From: Cellulosimicrobium sp. CUA-896
GTDB taxonomy: Bacteria; Actinomycetota; Actinomycetes; Actinomycetales; Cellulomonadaceae
Direction: 5' to 3'
Assembly (NCBI RefSeq): GCF_001942335.1
Contig: NZ_MKKH01000033.1
Location: 62,001-126,000 of the forward strand
Length of the DNA: 64,000 nucleotides
Part shown: one piece after another, positions 1 to 8,485 of the stretch
Position numbering within the stretch: position 1 is the stretch's first letter
How the letters are laid out: each line of letters begins with the position of its first letter
Made by a program: the position numbers and the translations under genes
Notes under the pieces: generated by a model
Seen by the model: the letters and a program-made list of their open reading frames with translations, nothing else
The model's database searches: none
What the model was told of the DNA's origin: nothing

Positions 1-205
1 GCGAGGGCGCGCGTCGCGGTGATCCCGTCGCCGCCGGGCATGCGCACGTCCATGCACACGACGTCGGGGCGGACGCGGCGCGCGACACGGACGCGTCGGC
101 GCCGTTGGACGCCTCGCCCACCACCTCGAGGCCCTCGCTCTCGAGGATCACGGTGAAGCCGGCGCGGACGACCGCCTGGTCGTCGACGAGCAGCACGCGG
201 GTCAC
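1..205 (-). CDS. LuxR/NarL-type response regulator, N-terminal part (cut by window edge, frameshifted)
   Basis: Receiver domain of a two-component response regulator, the partner of the histidine kinase just upstream. The GTG start at 205 overlaps the kinase stop by 4 bp (GTGA), so the two are translationally coupled. The protein opens VTRVLLVDDQAVVRAGF, with the acidic pair of the receiver, and reaches the phosphoacceptor region VVCMDVRMPGGDG, but only after a frame change near 90-96; one base is missing there (GACGCGTCC reads as if it were GACGCGGTCC). The output domain lies outside the window, so the LuxR/NarL assignment is inferred from the kinase type. Confidence 0.8.
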   Translation of the reverse strand, partial: MTRVLLVDDQAVVRAGFTVILESEGLEVVGEASNGADASVSRAASAPTSCAWTCACPAATGSPRRAPS

Positions 206-1504
206 GGGGCCTCCTCGGTCGTCGCGGTCCGGCGGTCGTCGTCGCGCACCGGCCGTGGCACGGTGAGGCGCACGCGCCACGCGCCGTCGGGCGTCCGGCC
301 CGCGGTGAGCGTTCCCCCCACCATGGCCGCGCGCTCCGACATGCCGATGATGCCGTGGCCGGGACGGGGGCCCACGGCGGGCGCCGCACCGGGCGGGACG
401 GTGTTGCGGACGGTCACGTCGAGCCGTGCCGGGCCGTACTCGCGCAGCACCTCGACGGCTCGTCCCGTCCCGTGGCGGCGGGCGTTCGACAGGGCCTCCT
501 GCAGCACGCGGAAGACGGTGAGCTGGGCCGGCGGCGGCAGGTCCCACGGCTCGCCGCGCGTCGCGTCGTACACGACCGCGCCCGCGGCCCGCGCGTCGTC
601 GAGGAGTGCCGGCACGTCCGCGAGCGTGGGCTGCGGGACGTCCTCGGCGGAGCCGGGGCACGCAGGAGCCCCACGACGAGGCGCATGTTGTCGAGCGTCT
701 CGCGGCCCTGCGCGCGGATGCGCCGCAGCGACTCCTTGGCCCGCTCGGGGTCGGCCTCGACGAGCCGCTCGGCGGCTGCCGCCTGCACGACGATGCCGGA
801 CAGGTGGTGCGCGGCGACGTCGTGCAGCTCGCGGGCCATGCGCCCGCGCTCCTCGAGGACGGCCTGCGCGGCGAGCACCTCGCGCTCGCGCTCGGCCTGC
901 CGCACCCGGTCGCGCAGCTCGGCGAGGAGCGAACGGCGCGTCGCGACGTACTCCCCGACGAGGGCCGCGCCGAGGTAGGTCACGAGCGCGTTGAGCAGCA
1001 GGCCGAGCACCTGCCCGGCGTACGCCGCGTCGGTCCCGCCGAGCGCCGCGGCCCCGCCGAGCGCGAACACGAGCAGCGTCTGCACGGCCGCGGCACCCGC
1101 GGCCGCGAGCAGACCCCGGCGCCGCGAGGCGTAGGCCCCCGCGGAGTAGGCCGCGACGGGCGTCGCGGGCGCTGGAAGGACACGTATGCCGGCAGGACCG
1201 CCAGGAGCACGACCTGTCCGGCGACCGTGAGGGCCAGGCACGCGAGCGGGGACCGGCGGCGCAGCACCAGGCACGCGGACTGCGCCACGAGGACCGCGAG
1301 GACGACGACCCGCTCCGCCGTCGTCACGACGACGACCCCCGGGCCGGCGCCGAACGCCGTGCCCGGCTCCGACGCGACGACGCGCTCGACGACGAGGAGC
1401 AGCGCCACGCTGACCACGGCGACGACGCCCGCGAGGACCGCGTCGCGGCCGGTCGCGGTGCGGACGCCGACGGCGGCGAGCATCCGGCGCGACGCCTCGC
1501 TCAC
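202..1504 (-). CDS. Two-component sensor histidine kinase, HisKA_3/DesK-NarL type (two frameshifts)
   Basis: Membrane sensor kinase. It begins MSEASRRML at GTG 1504, preceded by GGGAGG. The N-terminal half holds several hydrophobic segments (about residues 20-160), followed by a dimerisation/phosphoacceptor helix with ARELHDVAAHHLSGIVVQ (His in the HD motif) and a HATPase domain with EALSNARRHG (N box) and GHGIIGMSERA (G box). The frame changes near 1165 (about TTCCAGCG) and near 655 (GCCCCGG); restoring one base at each joins the three pieces into about 434 residues. It lies downstream of an ABC exporter and overlaps its response regulator, the usual layout of antibiotic or cell-envelope stress exporters. 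The signal is unknown. Confidence 0.85.
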
Positions 1505-1523
1505 GTGGGCCTCCCGGGCTGCT

Positions 1524-1559
1524 GACGGGGTGGACGGGGTGGACGGGGTGGACGCGGTG
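1524..1559. repeat. Four tandem 9-bp repeats (GACGGGGTG) in the kinase leader
   Basis: GACGGGGTG is repeated three times exactly and a fourth time as GACGCGGTG, directly before the ribosome binding site of the histidine kinase. The copies lie in the transcribed leader (minus strand, CACCCCGTC units). A unit of nine keeps any frame, and no ORF needs this stretch. Confidence 0.85.
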
Positions 1560-1561
1560 TG

Positions 1562-1593
1562 CGCGACCGCGCCGCCGGTGCGGCGCGGTCGCG
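1562..1593. terminator. Perfect 14-bp hairpin with CGGT loop between permease and kinase
   Basis: CGCGACCGCGCCGC, a CGGT loop and GCGGCGCGGTCGCG form a perfect GC-only stem. It sits after the ABC permease stop and before the kinase leader on the minus strand, so it can end the exporter transcript or act as an attenuator limiting kinase expression. There is no U-run. A -10-like TAGGGT (minus strand, about 1597-1602) lies just upstream, so the hairpin may instead be inside a separate kinase leader. Confidence 0.5.
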
Positions 1594-1627
1594 ACCACCC
1601 TAGGTGTCGCGGGTCGCGATCCGGGGC

Positions 1628-2496
1628 TCACACGACGTCGCGCCGCACGAACGACCACGCGCCGCCGCCGAGCAGGACCGCGGCCCAGGCGGCGAGGCCC
1701 GCGAGCGCGACCGCCGCACCGAACGGTGCACCGGCGAGCAGCCCGCCGGCACCCGGTCCCGCCGACGCGAGCGACCCGAGGCCGAGCGGCAGCCACTCGG
1801 CCGCGGCCGACGTGCCGCCCGACAGCAGCGCGACGGCGCCACGGACCAGCGGCTCGAGGAGCACGAGCGCGCCGACGACGACGATCGTCGCCACCTGGCC
1901 GCGCACGAGCGTGCCGAGGCCGAGCCCGAACCAGGCGAGCAGGACGAGGACCGCGAGGCCCCGCGCCCAGATCCCGAGCACCTCGCCCGCGGGGAGCGCG
2001 AGGCGCGCGTCCGGCGTCGTCGTGAGCGCGACGAGGAGCCCGGCGGCGCTCACGACGACGAGGCCCGCGCCGACCAGGAGGGCGACCGTCGCGGTCGCGC
2101 CCGCCTTGCCGGCGAGCACCCGCAGGCGCGACGGCTGCACGAGGGCCGTCGGCACCACGCCGCCGGTGCGGAAGTCCGTCGTCACGGCGAGCGCGCCGAG
2201 CAGGAGCATGCAGACAGCCGTCAGGCCGGTCGAGCCGCCGCCCCCGCCGCCGCCCGCGAGCAGGTCGAGGACCGACCGCTGGAACGCGGGCAGGGCCGGG
2301 TCGGCGAGCGCGCCGAGGTCGGGGCCGAGCTCGGCGGGGAGGCCGGCCGCCGGACCGGTGGCGCCCAGCAGGCCGTCGAGGACCCGAGGGAGGGCGATGA
2401 GGAAGCCTGGACGACCAGCATGCCGCCGATCGCGACGGACGCGAGCACCCACGTGGCGCGCGTGCTGCGGAGCTTGAGCATCTCGGCGCGGTACAT
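1628..2496 (-). CDS. ABC-2 type transporter permease (frameshift near 2408)
   Basis: Membrane subunit of an ABC exporter. It starts MYRAEMLKLRSTRATWVL, the typical short cytoplasmic start of ABC-2 permeases, at ATG 2496 overlapping the ATPase stop (TGATG). About six hydrophobic helices follow, including LTAVCMLLLGALAV, LLVGAGLVVVSAAGLLVA and TIVVVGALVLLEPLV, with a poly-Gly loop between helices 1 and 2. The frame breaks in CCAGGCTTC near 2408; one added base joins the first helix to the rest, giving about 289 residues. It pairs with the ATPase upstream; the substrate cannot be read from sequence. Confidence 0.85.
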
Positions 2497-3221
2497 CAGC
2501 GCACTCCTTCGGTGGTGGCGGTGAGGTCGAGGTAGTAGTCCTCGAGCGAACGGTCGGCGACGAGCTCGTCGAGGGTGCCGGTGGCGACGACGCGGCCCTG
2601 CCCGACGACGACGAGGTCGTCCGCGACCTGCCGCACCTCGGACAGCACGTGGCTCGCGAGCAGCACGGCGCCGCCGTCGTCGGCGAAGGCGCGCAGCAGG
2701 TCGCGCAGCCAGCGCATGCCGGCCGGGTCGAGCCCGTTCGCGGGCTCGTCGAGCACGAGCACGTCCGGCTCGCCGAGGAGGGCGGCGGCCAGGCCGAGCC
2801 GCTGGCGCATGCCGAGCGAGTACGTGCGCACGCGCCGGTCCGCGGCGGGCGTCATGCCGACGAGCGCGAGCACCTCGTCGACCCGGCGTGCGGGGAGGTG
2901 GCCCGCGGCGGCGAGGACGCGCAGGTGGTCCCGGCCGGTGCGGCCCGCGTGCAGGCCCCCGGCGTCGAGCAGCGCCCCGACGGTGCGGGCCGGGTCGGCG
3001 AGGTCGTGGTACGCGCGGCCGTGGATCGTCGCGCTGCCGGCGGTGGCGGACGCCAGGCCGAGCAGCACGTGCAGCGTCGTGGTCTTCCCGGCGCCGTTCG
3101 GCCCGAGCAGGCCGACGACGCGTCCCGGCTCGGCCGAGAACGTCACGTCGTGGACGGCGTCGAACGCCCCGTAGGACTTGCGCAGCCCGGTGACCTGGAC
3201 GACAGGCGTGGCGACAGGCAC
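2496..3221 (-). CDS. ABC transporter ATP-binding protein
   Basis: ATPase of an ABC-2 exporter, 241 residues. Walker A is GPNGAGKTTT, the signature is YSLGMRQRLGLA, Walker B is DVLVLDEPANGLDPAG, and the H-loop is LLASHVLSEV. The start is GTG 3221 (VPVATPVVQVTGLRKSYG) because GAAGGAGA lies about 7 bases upstream; the open frame extends further but has no family sequence before this. It is translationally coupled to the permease, then the kinase and regulator, so it is probably induced by that two-component system. Confidence 0.92.
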   Translation of the reverse strand: MPVATPVVQVTGLRKSYGAFDAVHDVTFSAEPGRVVGLLGPNGAGKTTTLHVLLGLASATAGSATIHGRAYHDLADPARTVGALLDAGGLHAGRTGRDHLRVLAAAGHLPARRVDEVLALVGMTPAADRRVRTYSLGMRQRLGLAAALLGEPDVLVLDEPANGLDPAGMRWLRDLLRAFADDGGAVLLASHVLSEVRQVADDLVVVGQGRVVATGTLDELVADRSLEDYYLDLTATTEGVR

Positions 3222-3244
3222 GGTGTCTCCTTCCCGTGGACGGT

Positions 3245-3264
3245 CCGCACGGGGACCCGTGCGG
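3245..3264. promoter_or_regulatory. Palindrome upstream of the ABC exporter start
   Basis: CCGCACGGG and CCCGTGCGG are separated by GA: a 9-bp perfect inverted repeat a few bases before the ATPase ribosome binding site, in the divergent region shared with the PG-binding gene. It could be an operator for the adjacent response regulator or an RNA hairpin. The rest of 3222-3519 shows no gene. Confidence 0.4.
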
Positions 3265-3519
3265 TGGTCCCACCCTCGCGGCGGGGGAGGTCCGCGGTCT
3301 TCGGCCGTACGGGGGAACCGTGGTTGCGCCGCACGGGGGAGGGGGCGCGTCCGCGCGGGGGCGGCGTCCGGCCCGCGTTGGCGTCCACGTCGCCCCAGGT
3401 CAGGACGGCGGGCGTGACAGGGTGCCCCGCCATGGGGCACTGTGTTGTGCCCGACCGACCGTCCGGTGGGCTGCGCGCTGCGCTCCCGCCGGGCCCGAGC
3501 GCGCAGGAAAGGAGGCGAT

Positions 3520-4417
3520 GTGCCCCGTCGTCCCGGACTTCCCGTCCACCCGTCCGACCACCGCTCCGACGCCGGACCGGACGGCGGCACCGAGCGCCGC
3601 CGTCCCGCGCGCACCGCCCGTCGGGGACACGCGCAGCGCTCGTCCCTGCCCTGGGGCGCGGTCGTCGCCGGCGCCGGCGCGGTGACGCTCGTCATCGCGG
3701 CCGCGGGCATGGTCGGTGCCGCGACCGGCGGCCCTCCGGTCGTCGTCGTGCCCGGTGCGACCTCCGGCGGGACCCAGGGCGGTGGGCCGGGAGCACCGGT
3801 CGTCATCCCGCGCGCCGAGGCACCCCGTCCCACGGTGACGCGCATCCCGCCGCGCCCCGAGGGGGAGGGCGACTCCTCGGACGAGCGCGGCGGGGACACG
3901 ACGCCGCGCGAGCAGCCGGAGGAGCCGACGGCGCCCGGGGAGGTCCTGGCCGAGCCGTCGCCCGAGCCGCCCGCCGAGGAGGACCCGGCGTCCACCCCGA
4001 GCCCGTCCTCGGCGACCTCGCCGACGCAGCAGCCGACGCCGGCCGACGAGATCGAGCGCGACGCGCGCTGGGTGCAGGAGCGGCTGCGCGCGCACGGCGC
4101 GACGATCGAGGTCACCGGCGAGCTCGACGACGCAACGGTCGCCGCCCTGCGGGAGTTTCAGTCCTCGGTCGGGCTCACCGCGGACGGGACCACGACACCG
4201 GAGACGGTCGAGCGCTCGCGGCGCAGCCGCAGGACGGGTCGGAGGACGGCGGCGCGCCCGGCGGGTCGAGCAGCCAGCCGACGCCCATGCCCATGCCCAA
4301 GCCGACGCCGACGCCGTCGTTCACGCCCCCGGCGAACGGTCCGCCCCCCACGTCCGGCCTCGCCGGCGCGCCGCCGTCGGTGGCGCCGTCGCCGTCGGCG
4401 CGGGCGACGCCGGCTGA
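3520..4417 (+). CDS. Membrane-anchored peptidoglycan-binding protein (frameshifted near 4212)
   Basis: Starts at GTG 3520 with AAAGGAGG just upstream. It has a short basic cytoplasmic tail, one membrane helix (WGAVVAGAGAVTLVIAAAGMV, split by residue limits here), and a long Pro/Glu/Ser/Thr linker. A PG_binding_1 domain follows, recognisable in RWVQERLRAHGA, DDATVAALREFQSSVGL and ADGTTTPETVE. The frame shifts near 4212 (GAGCGCTCGCGG); after it the tail continues as a Pro/Thr/Ser-rich stretch. The tail frame only meets the TGA at 4415 if a second base is missing, so the true C-terminus is uncertain. Likely attaches to cell-wall peptidoglycan; no catalytic domain is visible. Confidence 0.7.
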
Positions 4418-4429
4418 CGGGCGTCAGCC
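4412..4429. terminator. Bidirectional hairpin shared by two stop codons
   Basis: GGCTGACG-GG-CGTCAGCC is an 8-bp inverted repeat. It contains the TGA of the plus-strand gene at 4415 and the TGA of the minus-strand gene at 4426-4424. Position between convergent genes suggests a bidirectional terminator. No U-run. Confidence 0.55.
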
Positions 4430-5245
4430 CACGAGGTCGGCCGGCAACGGGTCGTCGCTCGCGGCCAGGCACAGGCCGGTCCGGTCGCCGTCGCGCCACG
4501 ACGTCTCGGTCGGGACCCACACGACCCGCTCCAGCCCGGTGGGATCGGGGCCGAGGACCTCGGGACCGCAGACCCGCGCCACGCGGCGCGTCGCCGCCTC
4601 GTCGCCCGGCCACACCTCGTCCGCGCCGAAGTCGGTGCGGGTGACCACCTGTGCCCGGTGCTCGTCCGCGCACGGCACGACACGGACGCGGGCGACCTCG
4701 CCGTCCGGTGGCAGCTCGTCGAGGCAGCTGCCGAGCACGAGCTGGCGGGCGTGCACGGTCGTGGGTGCCGCGACGTCGCCGGCGAGGGGCGAGCGGGCCT
4801 CCTCGAGCTGCCACCACGCGACCGCGCCGACGACCCACCCGACGGTCGCGACCGCGCCGACGACCATCCCCGTGACCGCCGGCCCGCGACCGCGCGTGCC
4901 GTGCGCGCGCACGCGCGACAGCGCCGCGGCTCCGAGACCGATGCCGACCGGTCCGAGGAGGGCGCCGGCGGGCACGCTCGCCACGGCGAGCGGCTCGGTG
5001 CGGGGCGCCGGAGGCTGCCACCCCGGCGCGTGGTAGGCGCCGGCGGCGAAGCCGGGAGCGGCGCCCGGGGCGGCCGGGGCGGCCGCCGGGCCCGTCCCGG
5101 GCGGGGACGAGGAAACCCCGGGCGGGGTCGGCCCGGGCGGGGGAGGCGGTGGTGGCGTCCCCGGGGGACCGGCGTCGGGTCCGGTCCGCCCGTGGGGCGC
5201 GGCGGGACCGCCGGGCGGCGCGAAGAGGTCGTCCGGCACTGTCAC
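4424..5245 (-). CDS. DUF4190 / septum-formation-like membrane protein
   Basis: 273 residues from GTG 5245, overlapping the stop of the preceding DUF4190 gene. There is a Pro/Gly-rich disordered N-terminus to about residue 80, then two hydrophobic segments (VASVPAGALLGPVGIGLGAA and AVTGMVVGAVATVGWVVGAV) typical of DUF4190. The C-terminal extracytoplasmic domain resembles the septum-formation family: LVLGSCLDELPP, VVPCADEHRAQVV and a late Cys (RVCGPEV, GLCLAA). The four Cys could form disulfides outside the cell. Function is unknown; these families are often annotated from association with actinobacterial cell division. Confidence 0.7.
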   Translation of the reverse strand: MTVPDDLFAPPGGPAAPHGRTGPDAGPPGTPPPPPPPGPTPPGVSSSPPGTGPAAAPAAPGAAPGFAAGAYHAPGWQPPAPRTEPLAVASVPAGALLGPVGIGLGAAALSRVRAHGTRGRGPAVTGMVVGAVATVGWVVGAVAWWQLEEARSPLAGDVAAPTTVHARQLVLGSCLDELPPDGEVARVRVVPCADEHRAQVVTRTDFGADEVWPGDEAATRRVARVCGPEVLGPDPTGLERVVWVPTETSWRDGDRTGLCLAASDDPLPADLVG

Positions 5246-5802
5246 ACCCCGTCCACGGCGAGCCCGAGCAGGAGCAGCCCGAGGATCATCGTGCCGACCG
5301 CGCCGACGGCGATCCCCGCGATCGCGAACCCCTTGCCGCGCGTGCCGTCCCGCAGGACCTGGTTCAGCGCGGCGATCCCGAGGACGAGCCCGACGATCCC
5401 GGGGACGCCCATGCACAGCACGAGCGACGCGATCGAGACGACCATCGACGCGACGGCCAGCCCGTTGGTGGGCACCGGGGGCGCGTAGACCGGCGCGTAC
5501 GGGGAGCCGTACGCGCCGGTGTGGCCGCCGCCGGGCGGGCTGCCGTACGGCGCGGTCGGTGCGCCGTGGACCGGCGGCACGGGGCCGGCGTGCCCCGCGC
5601 CGTACGAGGGCCCGTAGGGCGACCCCTCCGGGGTGCCCCACGCGGGCCCGGCCTGCGGTGCCGCGTGCGGTGCCGCCGGGGGTGCCGCCTCGTCGGACGG
5701 CAGCGCGTACGGGGACAGCGGCTGCTGCTGCGGACGACGCGGCGCGTACGGGTCCTGGGGCTCGTCGGGCGACCCGTACGGCGGGGTCGGGGGCGTGGTC
5801 AT
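5242..5802 (-). CDS. DUF4190 domain membrane protein
   Basis: 186 residues. The N-terminal half is Pro/Tyr/Gly-rich with repeats like SPYGPSY and YGSPYAP. Two membrane helices follow (GLAVASMVVSIASLVLCMG and AIAGIAVGAVGTMILGLLLL) around a short loop with LNQVLRDGTRGKG, the DUF4190 pattern. ATG 5802 is chosen because TACGGT (minus strand, 5814-5809) stands 6 bases upstream, as for other leaderless genes here. The downstream gene overlaps its stop and repeats the same two-helix domain, so the pair probably arose by duplication. Confidence 0.75.
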   Translation of the reverse strand: MTTPPTPPYGSPDEPQDPYAPRRPQQQPLSPYALPSDEAAPPAAPHAAPQAGPAWGTPEGSPYGPSYGAGHAGPVPPVHGAPTAPYGSPPGGGHTGAYGSPYAPVYAPPVPTNGLAVASMVVSIASLVLCMGVPGIVGLVLGIAALNQVLRDGTRGKGFAIAGIAVGAVGTMILGLLLLGLAVDGV

Positions 5803-5820
5803 GCACACACCGTAACGACC

Positions 5821-5840
5821 CGGCCCGCACGCTCGGGCCG
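5821..5840 (-). terminator. Hairpin downstream of xthA
   Basis: CGGCCCG-CACGCT-CGGGCCG, a 7-bp GC stem located 33 bases past the xthA stop and just before the promoter of the next minus-strand gene. No U-run. Confidence 0.45.
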
Positions 5841-5872
5841 CGCCGGTGGACGCCGGACGACGCGTCGCGACC

Positions 5873-6667
5873 TCAGCCGTCGGCCAGGTCGACGACGACC
5901 GGCACGTGGTCCGAGGCGCCGGAACCCTTGCGCTCGTCCCGGTCGATCACGACGCGCTGCACGCGGGCCCGCGCCGCGGGGGAGAGGTACTGGAAGTCGA
6001 TCCGCATGCCCTGGTTCCGCGGGAAGCGCAGGCGCTGGTAGTCCCAGTAGGTGTAGGTGTGCTCGGCCGGGACCGCCTCGCGCGTCACCTCGGAGTACCC
6101 GGACGCGCCGAACGCCGCGAACGCGTCGCGCTCGGCCGGCGTCACGTGCGTCTTTCCCGCGAAGGCCGCGACGTCCCAGACGTCGGTGTCGAGAGGTGCG
6201 ACGTTCCAGTCGCCGACGAGAGCGACCTGCGCCGCCGGGTCGTCGGCGAGCCACTTCTCGGCCTGCTCGCGCAGCGCCTCGAGCCAGTGCAGCTTGTACG
6301 CGTAGTGCGGGTCGCCGACCTCGCGCCCGTGCGGCACGTACAGGCTCCACACGCGCACCCCGCCGCACGTCGCGCCGAGCGCGCGCGGCTCGACCCTCGG
6401 CGGGTCGCCGAAGGCGGGCTGCCCAGGGAAGGACGTCGCGACGTCGTCCAGGCCCACGCGCGAGAGGACGGCGACGCCGTTCCACTGGTTCACGCCCGCG
6501 CACGCCACCTCGTACCCGGCGGCCTCGAACGCCGCGACCGGGAACTGCGCCGGGGTGCACTTCGTCTCCTGGAGCGCCAGGACGTCGGTGCCCGACCGGT
6601 CGAGGAACGCGAGCACCCGGTCGACCCGGGCGCGGACGGAGTTGATGTTCCAGGTCGCGAGGCGCAC
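5873..6667 (-). CDS. xthA: Exodeoxyribonuclease III (AP endonuclease)
   Basis: 264 residues. Mg-dependent AP endonuclease and 3'-5' exonuclease of base-excision repair. Family motifs run in order: LATWNINSVRAR, LALQETK (catalytic Glu), NGVAVLSR, WSLYVPHGRE, ALVGDWNVAP (catalytic Asp-x-Asn), RIDFQYLSP and GASDHVPVVVDL (C-terminal Asp-His). The start is GTG 6667, 7 bases after TAGCCT, which suggests a leaderless mRNA. It is divergent from the SDR gene and complete, with no frame break. Confidence 0.95.
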   Translation of the reverse strand: MRLATWNINSVRARVDRVLAFLDRSGTDVLALQETKCTPAQFPVAAFEAAGYEVACAGVNQWNGVAVLSRVGLDDVATSFPGQPAFGDPPRVEPRALGATCGGVRVWSLYVPHGREVGDPHYAYKLHWLEALREQAEKWLADDPAAQVALVGDWNVAPLDTDVWDVAAFAGKTHVTPAERDAFAAFGASGYSEVTREAVPAEHTYTYWDYQRLRFPRNQGMRIDFQYLSPAARARVQRVVIDRDERKGSGASDHVPVVVDLADG

Positions 6668-6674
6668 GGGACCC

Positions 6675-6680
6675 AGGCTA
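6675..6680 (-). promoter_or_regulatory. Leaderless-type -10 element of xthA
   Basis: TAGCCT on the minus strand, followed by 7 bases and the GTG start; no ribosome binding site lies between. Fits the TANNNT actinobacterial -10. Confidence 0.6.
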
Positions 6681-6767
6681 GCGACCGACCGTGACACCGC
6701 CGGACGGCGCTCGCGGGACGCCTGGCGGCGCCGCCTCGTGCCCGGCTGCGGCCCGCACGCGTCCCCG

Positions 6768-6773
6768 TAGGCT
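6768..6773 (+). promoter_or_regulatory. Leaderless-type -10 element of the SDR gene
   Basis: TAGGCT, then 6 bases, then ATG 6780. No Shine-Dalgarno sequence. Confidence 0.6.
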
Positions 6774-6779
6774 GTGGCC

Positions 6780-7543
6780 ATGGCGACAGCACTCATCACC
6801 GGCGCGAGCGCGGGACTGGGCCTGGAGTTCGCGTGGCAGCTCGCCACCGCGCGGCACGACCTCGTCCTCGTCGCCCGCGACGAGGGGCGGCTCGAGCAGC
6901 TCGCGGGGCAGATCCGCGCCGCGGCGGGGGTGCACGTGCAGGTGCTCCCGGCGGACCTCTCGGTGCCCGACGACGTCGCGCGCGTCGCGCAGCGCCTCGC
7001 CGCCGCGGGGGACCAGCAGGAGCGGCCCGTCGGCCTCCTCGTCAACAACGCCGGCTTCGCGACGCACCAGCGGTTCGTCGGCGGCGACCTCGCCGTCGAG
7101 ACCGCGGCGCTCGACGTCATGGTCCGGGCCGTCCTCGTGCTGTCGCACGCCGCGGCCGGGCAGATGACCGCCCGCGGCCGCGGTGCGATCCTCAACGTCG
7201 CGTCCGTCGCCGCGCTCACCGCGGGCGGCACGTACGCCGCCGCGAAGGCCTGGGTGCGCTCGTTCACCGAGGGCCTCGCCGTCGAGCTCGACGCACCGGG
7301 GTCACCGCGACCGTCGTGTGCCCGGGGTTCACGCACACGGAGTTCCACGAGCGCGCGGACCTCGACATGTCCGGCCTGCCCGACGTCGCGTGGCTCCAGG
7401 CCGACCGGGTCGTCGCCACCGCGCTCGCGGACGTCCGCCGCGGCGTCGTCATCTCGACGCCCTCCACGCGCTACCGCGCGGCGTCCGCGCTCCTGCGCGT
7501 GCTCCCGCGGTCGGCGGTGCGGGCGATCGGCAAGTACCGGTAG
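6780..7543 (+). CDS. Short-chain dehydrogenase/reductase, classical SDR (frameshift near 7300)
   Basis: NAD(P)-dependent oxidoreductase. Nucleotide-binding TGASAGLG lies near the N-terminus, then LLVNNAGF, the catalytic Ser in LNVASVAAL and the YxxxK motif TYAAAK. The frame breaks near 7300, where CTCGACGCACC should read CTCGACGGCACC. After repair VTATVVCPGFTHTEF continues, the standard SDR PGF segment, for about 254 residues. GTG 6774 is an alternative start. Substrate unknown. Confidence 0.85.
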
Positions 7544-7594
7544 ACGGCCGCCCGCGGACCTGGACGGCGGGCGGTGCACCCCGTCCGGGACGAC

Positions 7595-7600
7595 TACCCT
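7595..7600 (+). promoter_or_regulatory. Leaderless-type -10 element of pyrE
   Basis: TACCCT, then 7 bases and the GTG start at 7608. No ribosome binding site between. Confidence 0.6.
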
Positions 7601-7607
7601 GGCGGTC

Positions 7608-8183
7608 GTGACCAGCGACCTGTCCTCGACCCCGCGCGAGCAGCTGCTCGACCTCATCCGCGAGCTCGCCGTCGTGCACGGCCGGGTCACGCTCTCCTCC
7701 GGCAAGGAGGCGGACTACTACGTCGACCTGCGCCGGGTCACCCTGCACCACCGTGCGGCGCCGCTCATCGGGCACCAGATGCTCGACCTCCTCGAGGAGC
7801 AGGGGCTCGGCACGGCCGAGATCGACGCCGTGGGCGGGCTGACGCTGGGCGCCGACCCGATCGCCGCGGCGCTCCTGCACGCCGCCGCGTCGCGCGGGCA
7901 GGACCTCGACGCGTTCGTCGTGCGCAAGGCGGTCAAGGAGCACGGCATGCAGCGTCGCATCGAGGGGCCCGACGTCGCCGGCCGGAAGGTGGTCGTCGTC
8001 GAGGACACGACGACGACCGGCGGCTCGCCGATCGCGGCCGTCGAGGCCGTGCGCGAGGCCGGCGGCGAGGTGGTCGGCGTCGCGACGATCGTCGACCGCG
8101 CGACGGGCGCGGACGAGAAGATCCGCGCGCTCGGCGTGCCGTACCACTACCTCTTCGACCTGGCGGACCTCGGCCTGGCCTAG
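7608..8183 (+). CDS. pyrE: Orotate phosphoribosyltransferase
   Basis: 191 residues. Makes orotidine monophosphate from orotate and PRPP in pyrimidine synthesis. The PRPP loop is VVVVEDTTTTGGS; TLSSGKEADYYVDLRR near the N-terminus is the family start motif; RKAVKEHGMQRRIEG is the flexible catalytic loop. Complete. It shares the open frame with the broken SDR upstream, but its own GTG and -10 separate it. Confidence 0.93.
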   Translation: MTSDLSSTPREQLLDLIRELAVVHGRVTLSSGKEADYYVDLRRVTLHHRAAPLIGHQMLDLLEEQGLGTAEIDAVGGLTLGADPIAAALLHAAASRGQDLDAFVVRKAVKEHGMQRRIEGPDVAGRKVVVVEDTTTTGGSPIAAVEAVREAGGEVVGVATIVDRATGADEKIRALGVPYHYLFDLADLGLA

Positions 8184-8220
8184 GCCCGCGGCGGCTTGGG
8201 CCGCCGACCTCCCGCTCTCC

Positions 8221-8253
8221 CGACGCCCCGCGACCGTCCCGGTCGCGGCGTCG
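8221..8253 (+). terminator. Terminator downstream of pyrE
   Basis: A GC-rich hairpin: CGACGCCCCGCGACC, then GTCCC, then GGTCGCGGCGTCG, with a short bulge. It lies 38 bases past the pyrE stop and upstream of the iron-box region. Confidence 0.6.
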
Positions 8254-8313
8254 TCGTGCGCGTGACCTGCGACGTCGCGGAGCACTCTCCGGGCGCACGT
8301 CACAAAGAAGAGG

Positions 8314-8349
8314 TCAGGCTTACCTTGCTTTGGTGAGGCATGCCTTATA
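8314..8349 (+). promoter_or_regulatory. Two adjacent IdeR/DtxR-like iron boxes
   Basis: Two sites abut. TCAGGCTTACCTTGC (8314-8328) matches the TWAGGTWAGSCTWACCTWA consensus in its core, and TGAGGCATGCCTTA (8333-8346) is a near-perfect palindrome. They lie in the only locally AT-richer stretch, just before the promoter of the Htaa surface protein gene, where an Fe-bound IdeR/DtxR would repress it. Exact operator limits need footprinting. Confidence 0.7.
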
Positions 8350-8416
8350 TGGTCCGAGCCGACACGGTGTCAGAACGCCTGACCCCCCGGCTCGGTGTCG
8401 GGGCGGCCGCGACCTG

Positions 8417-8472
8417 CACCTCACGACCAGCTCCTCACGACCAGCTCCTCACGACCAGCTCCTCACGACCAG
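8417..8472 (+). repeat. Four tandem 14-bp repeats (CTCCTCACGACCAG) in the 5' UTR
   Basis: Copy 1 is CACCTCACGACCAG; copies 2-4 are identical CTCCTCACGACCAG units, ending 13 bases before the GTG start of the Htaa protein. The region 8254-8485 has no convincing gene; apart from the iron boxes and this array I see nothing else in it. Confidence 0.9.
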
Positions 8473-8485
8473 CACGGGAGACCTT

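Noticed and set aside
8417-8472. 14-bp repeats as a CRISPR array
   Set aside because: The units are directly adjacent without spacers, and no cas gene is in the window.
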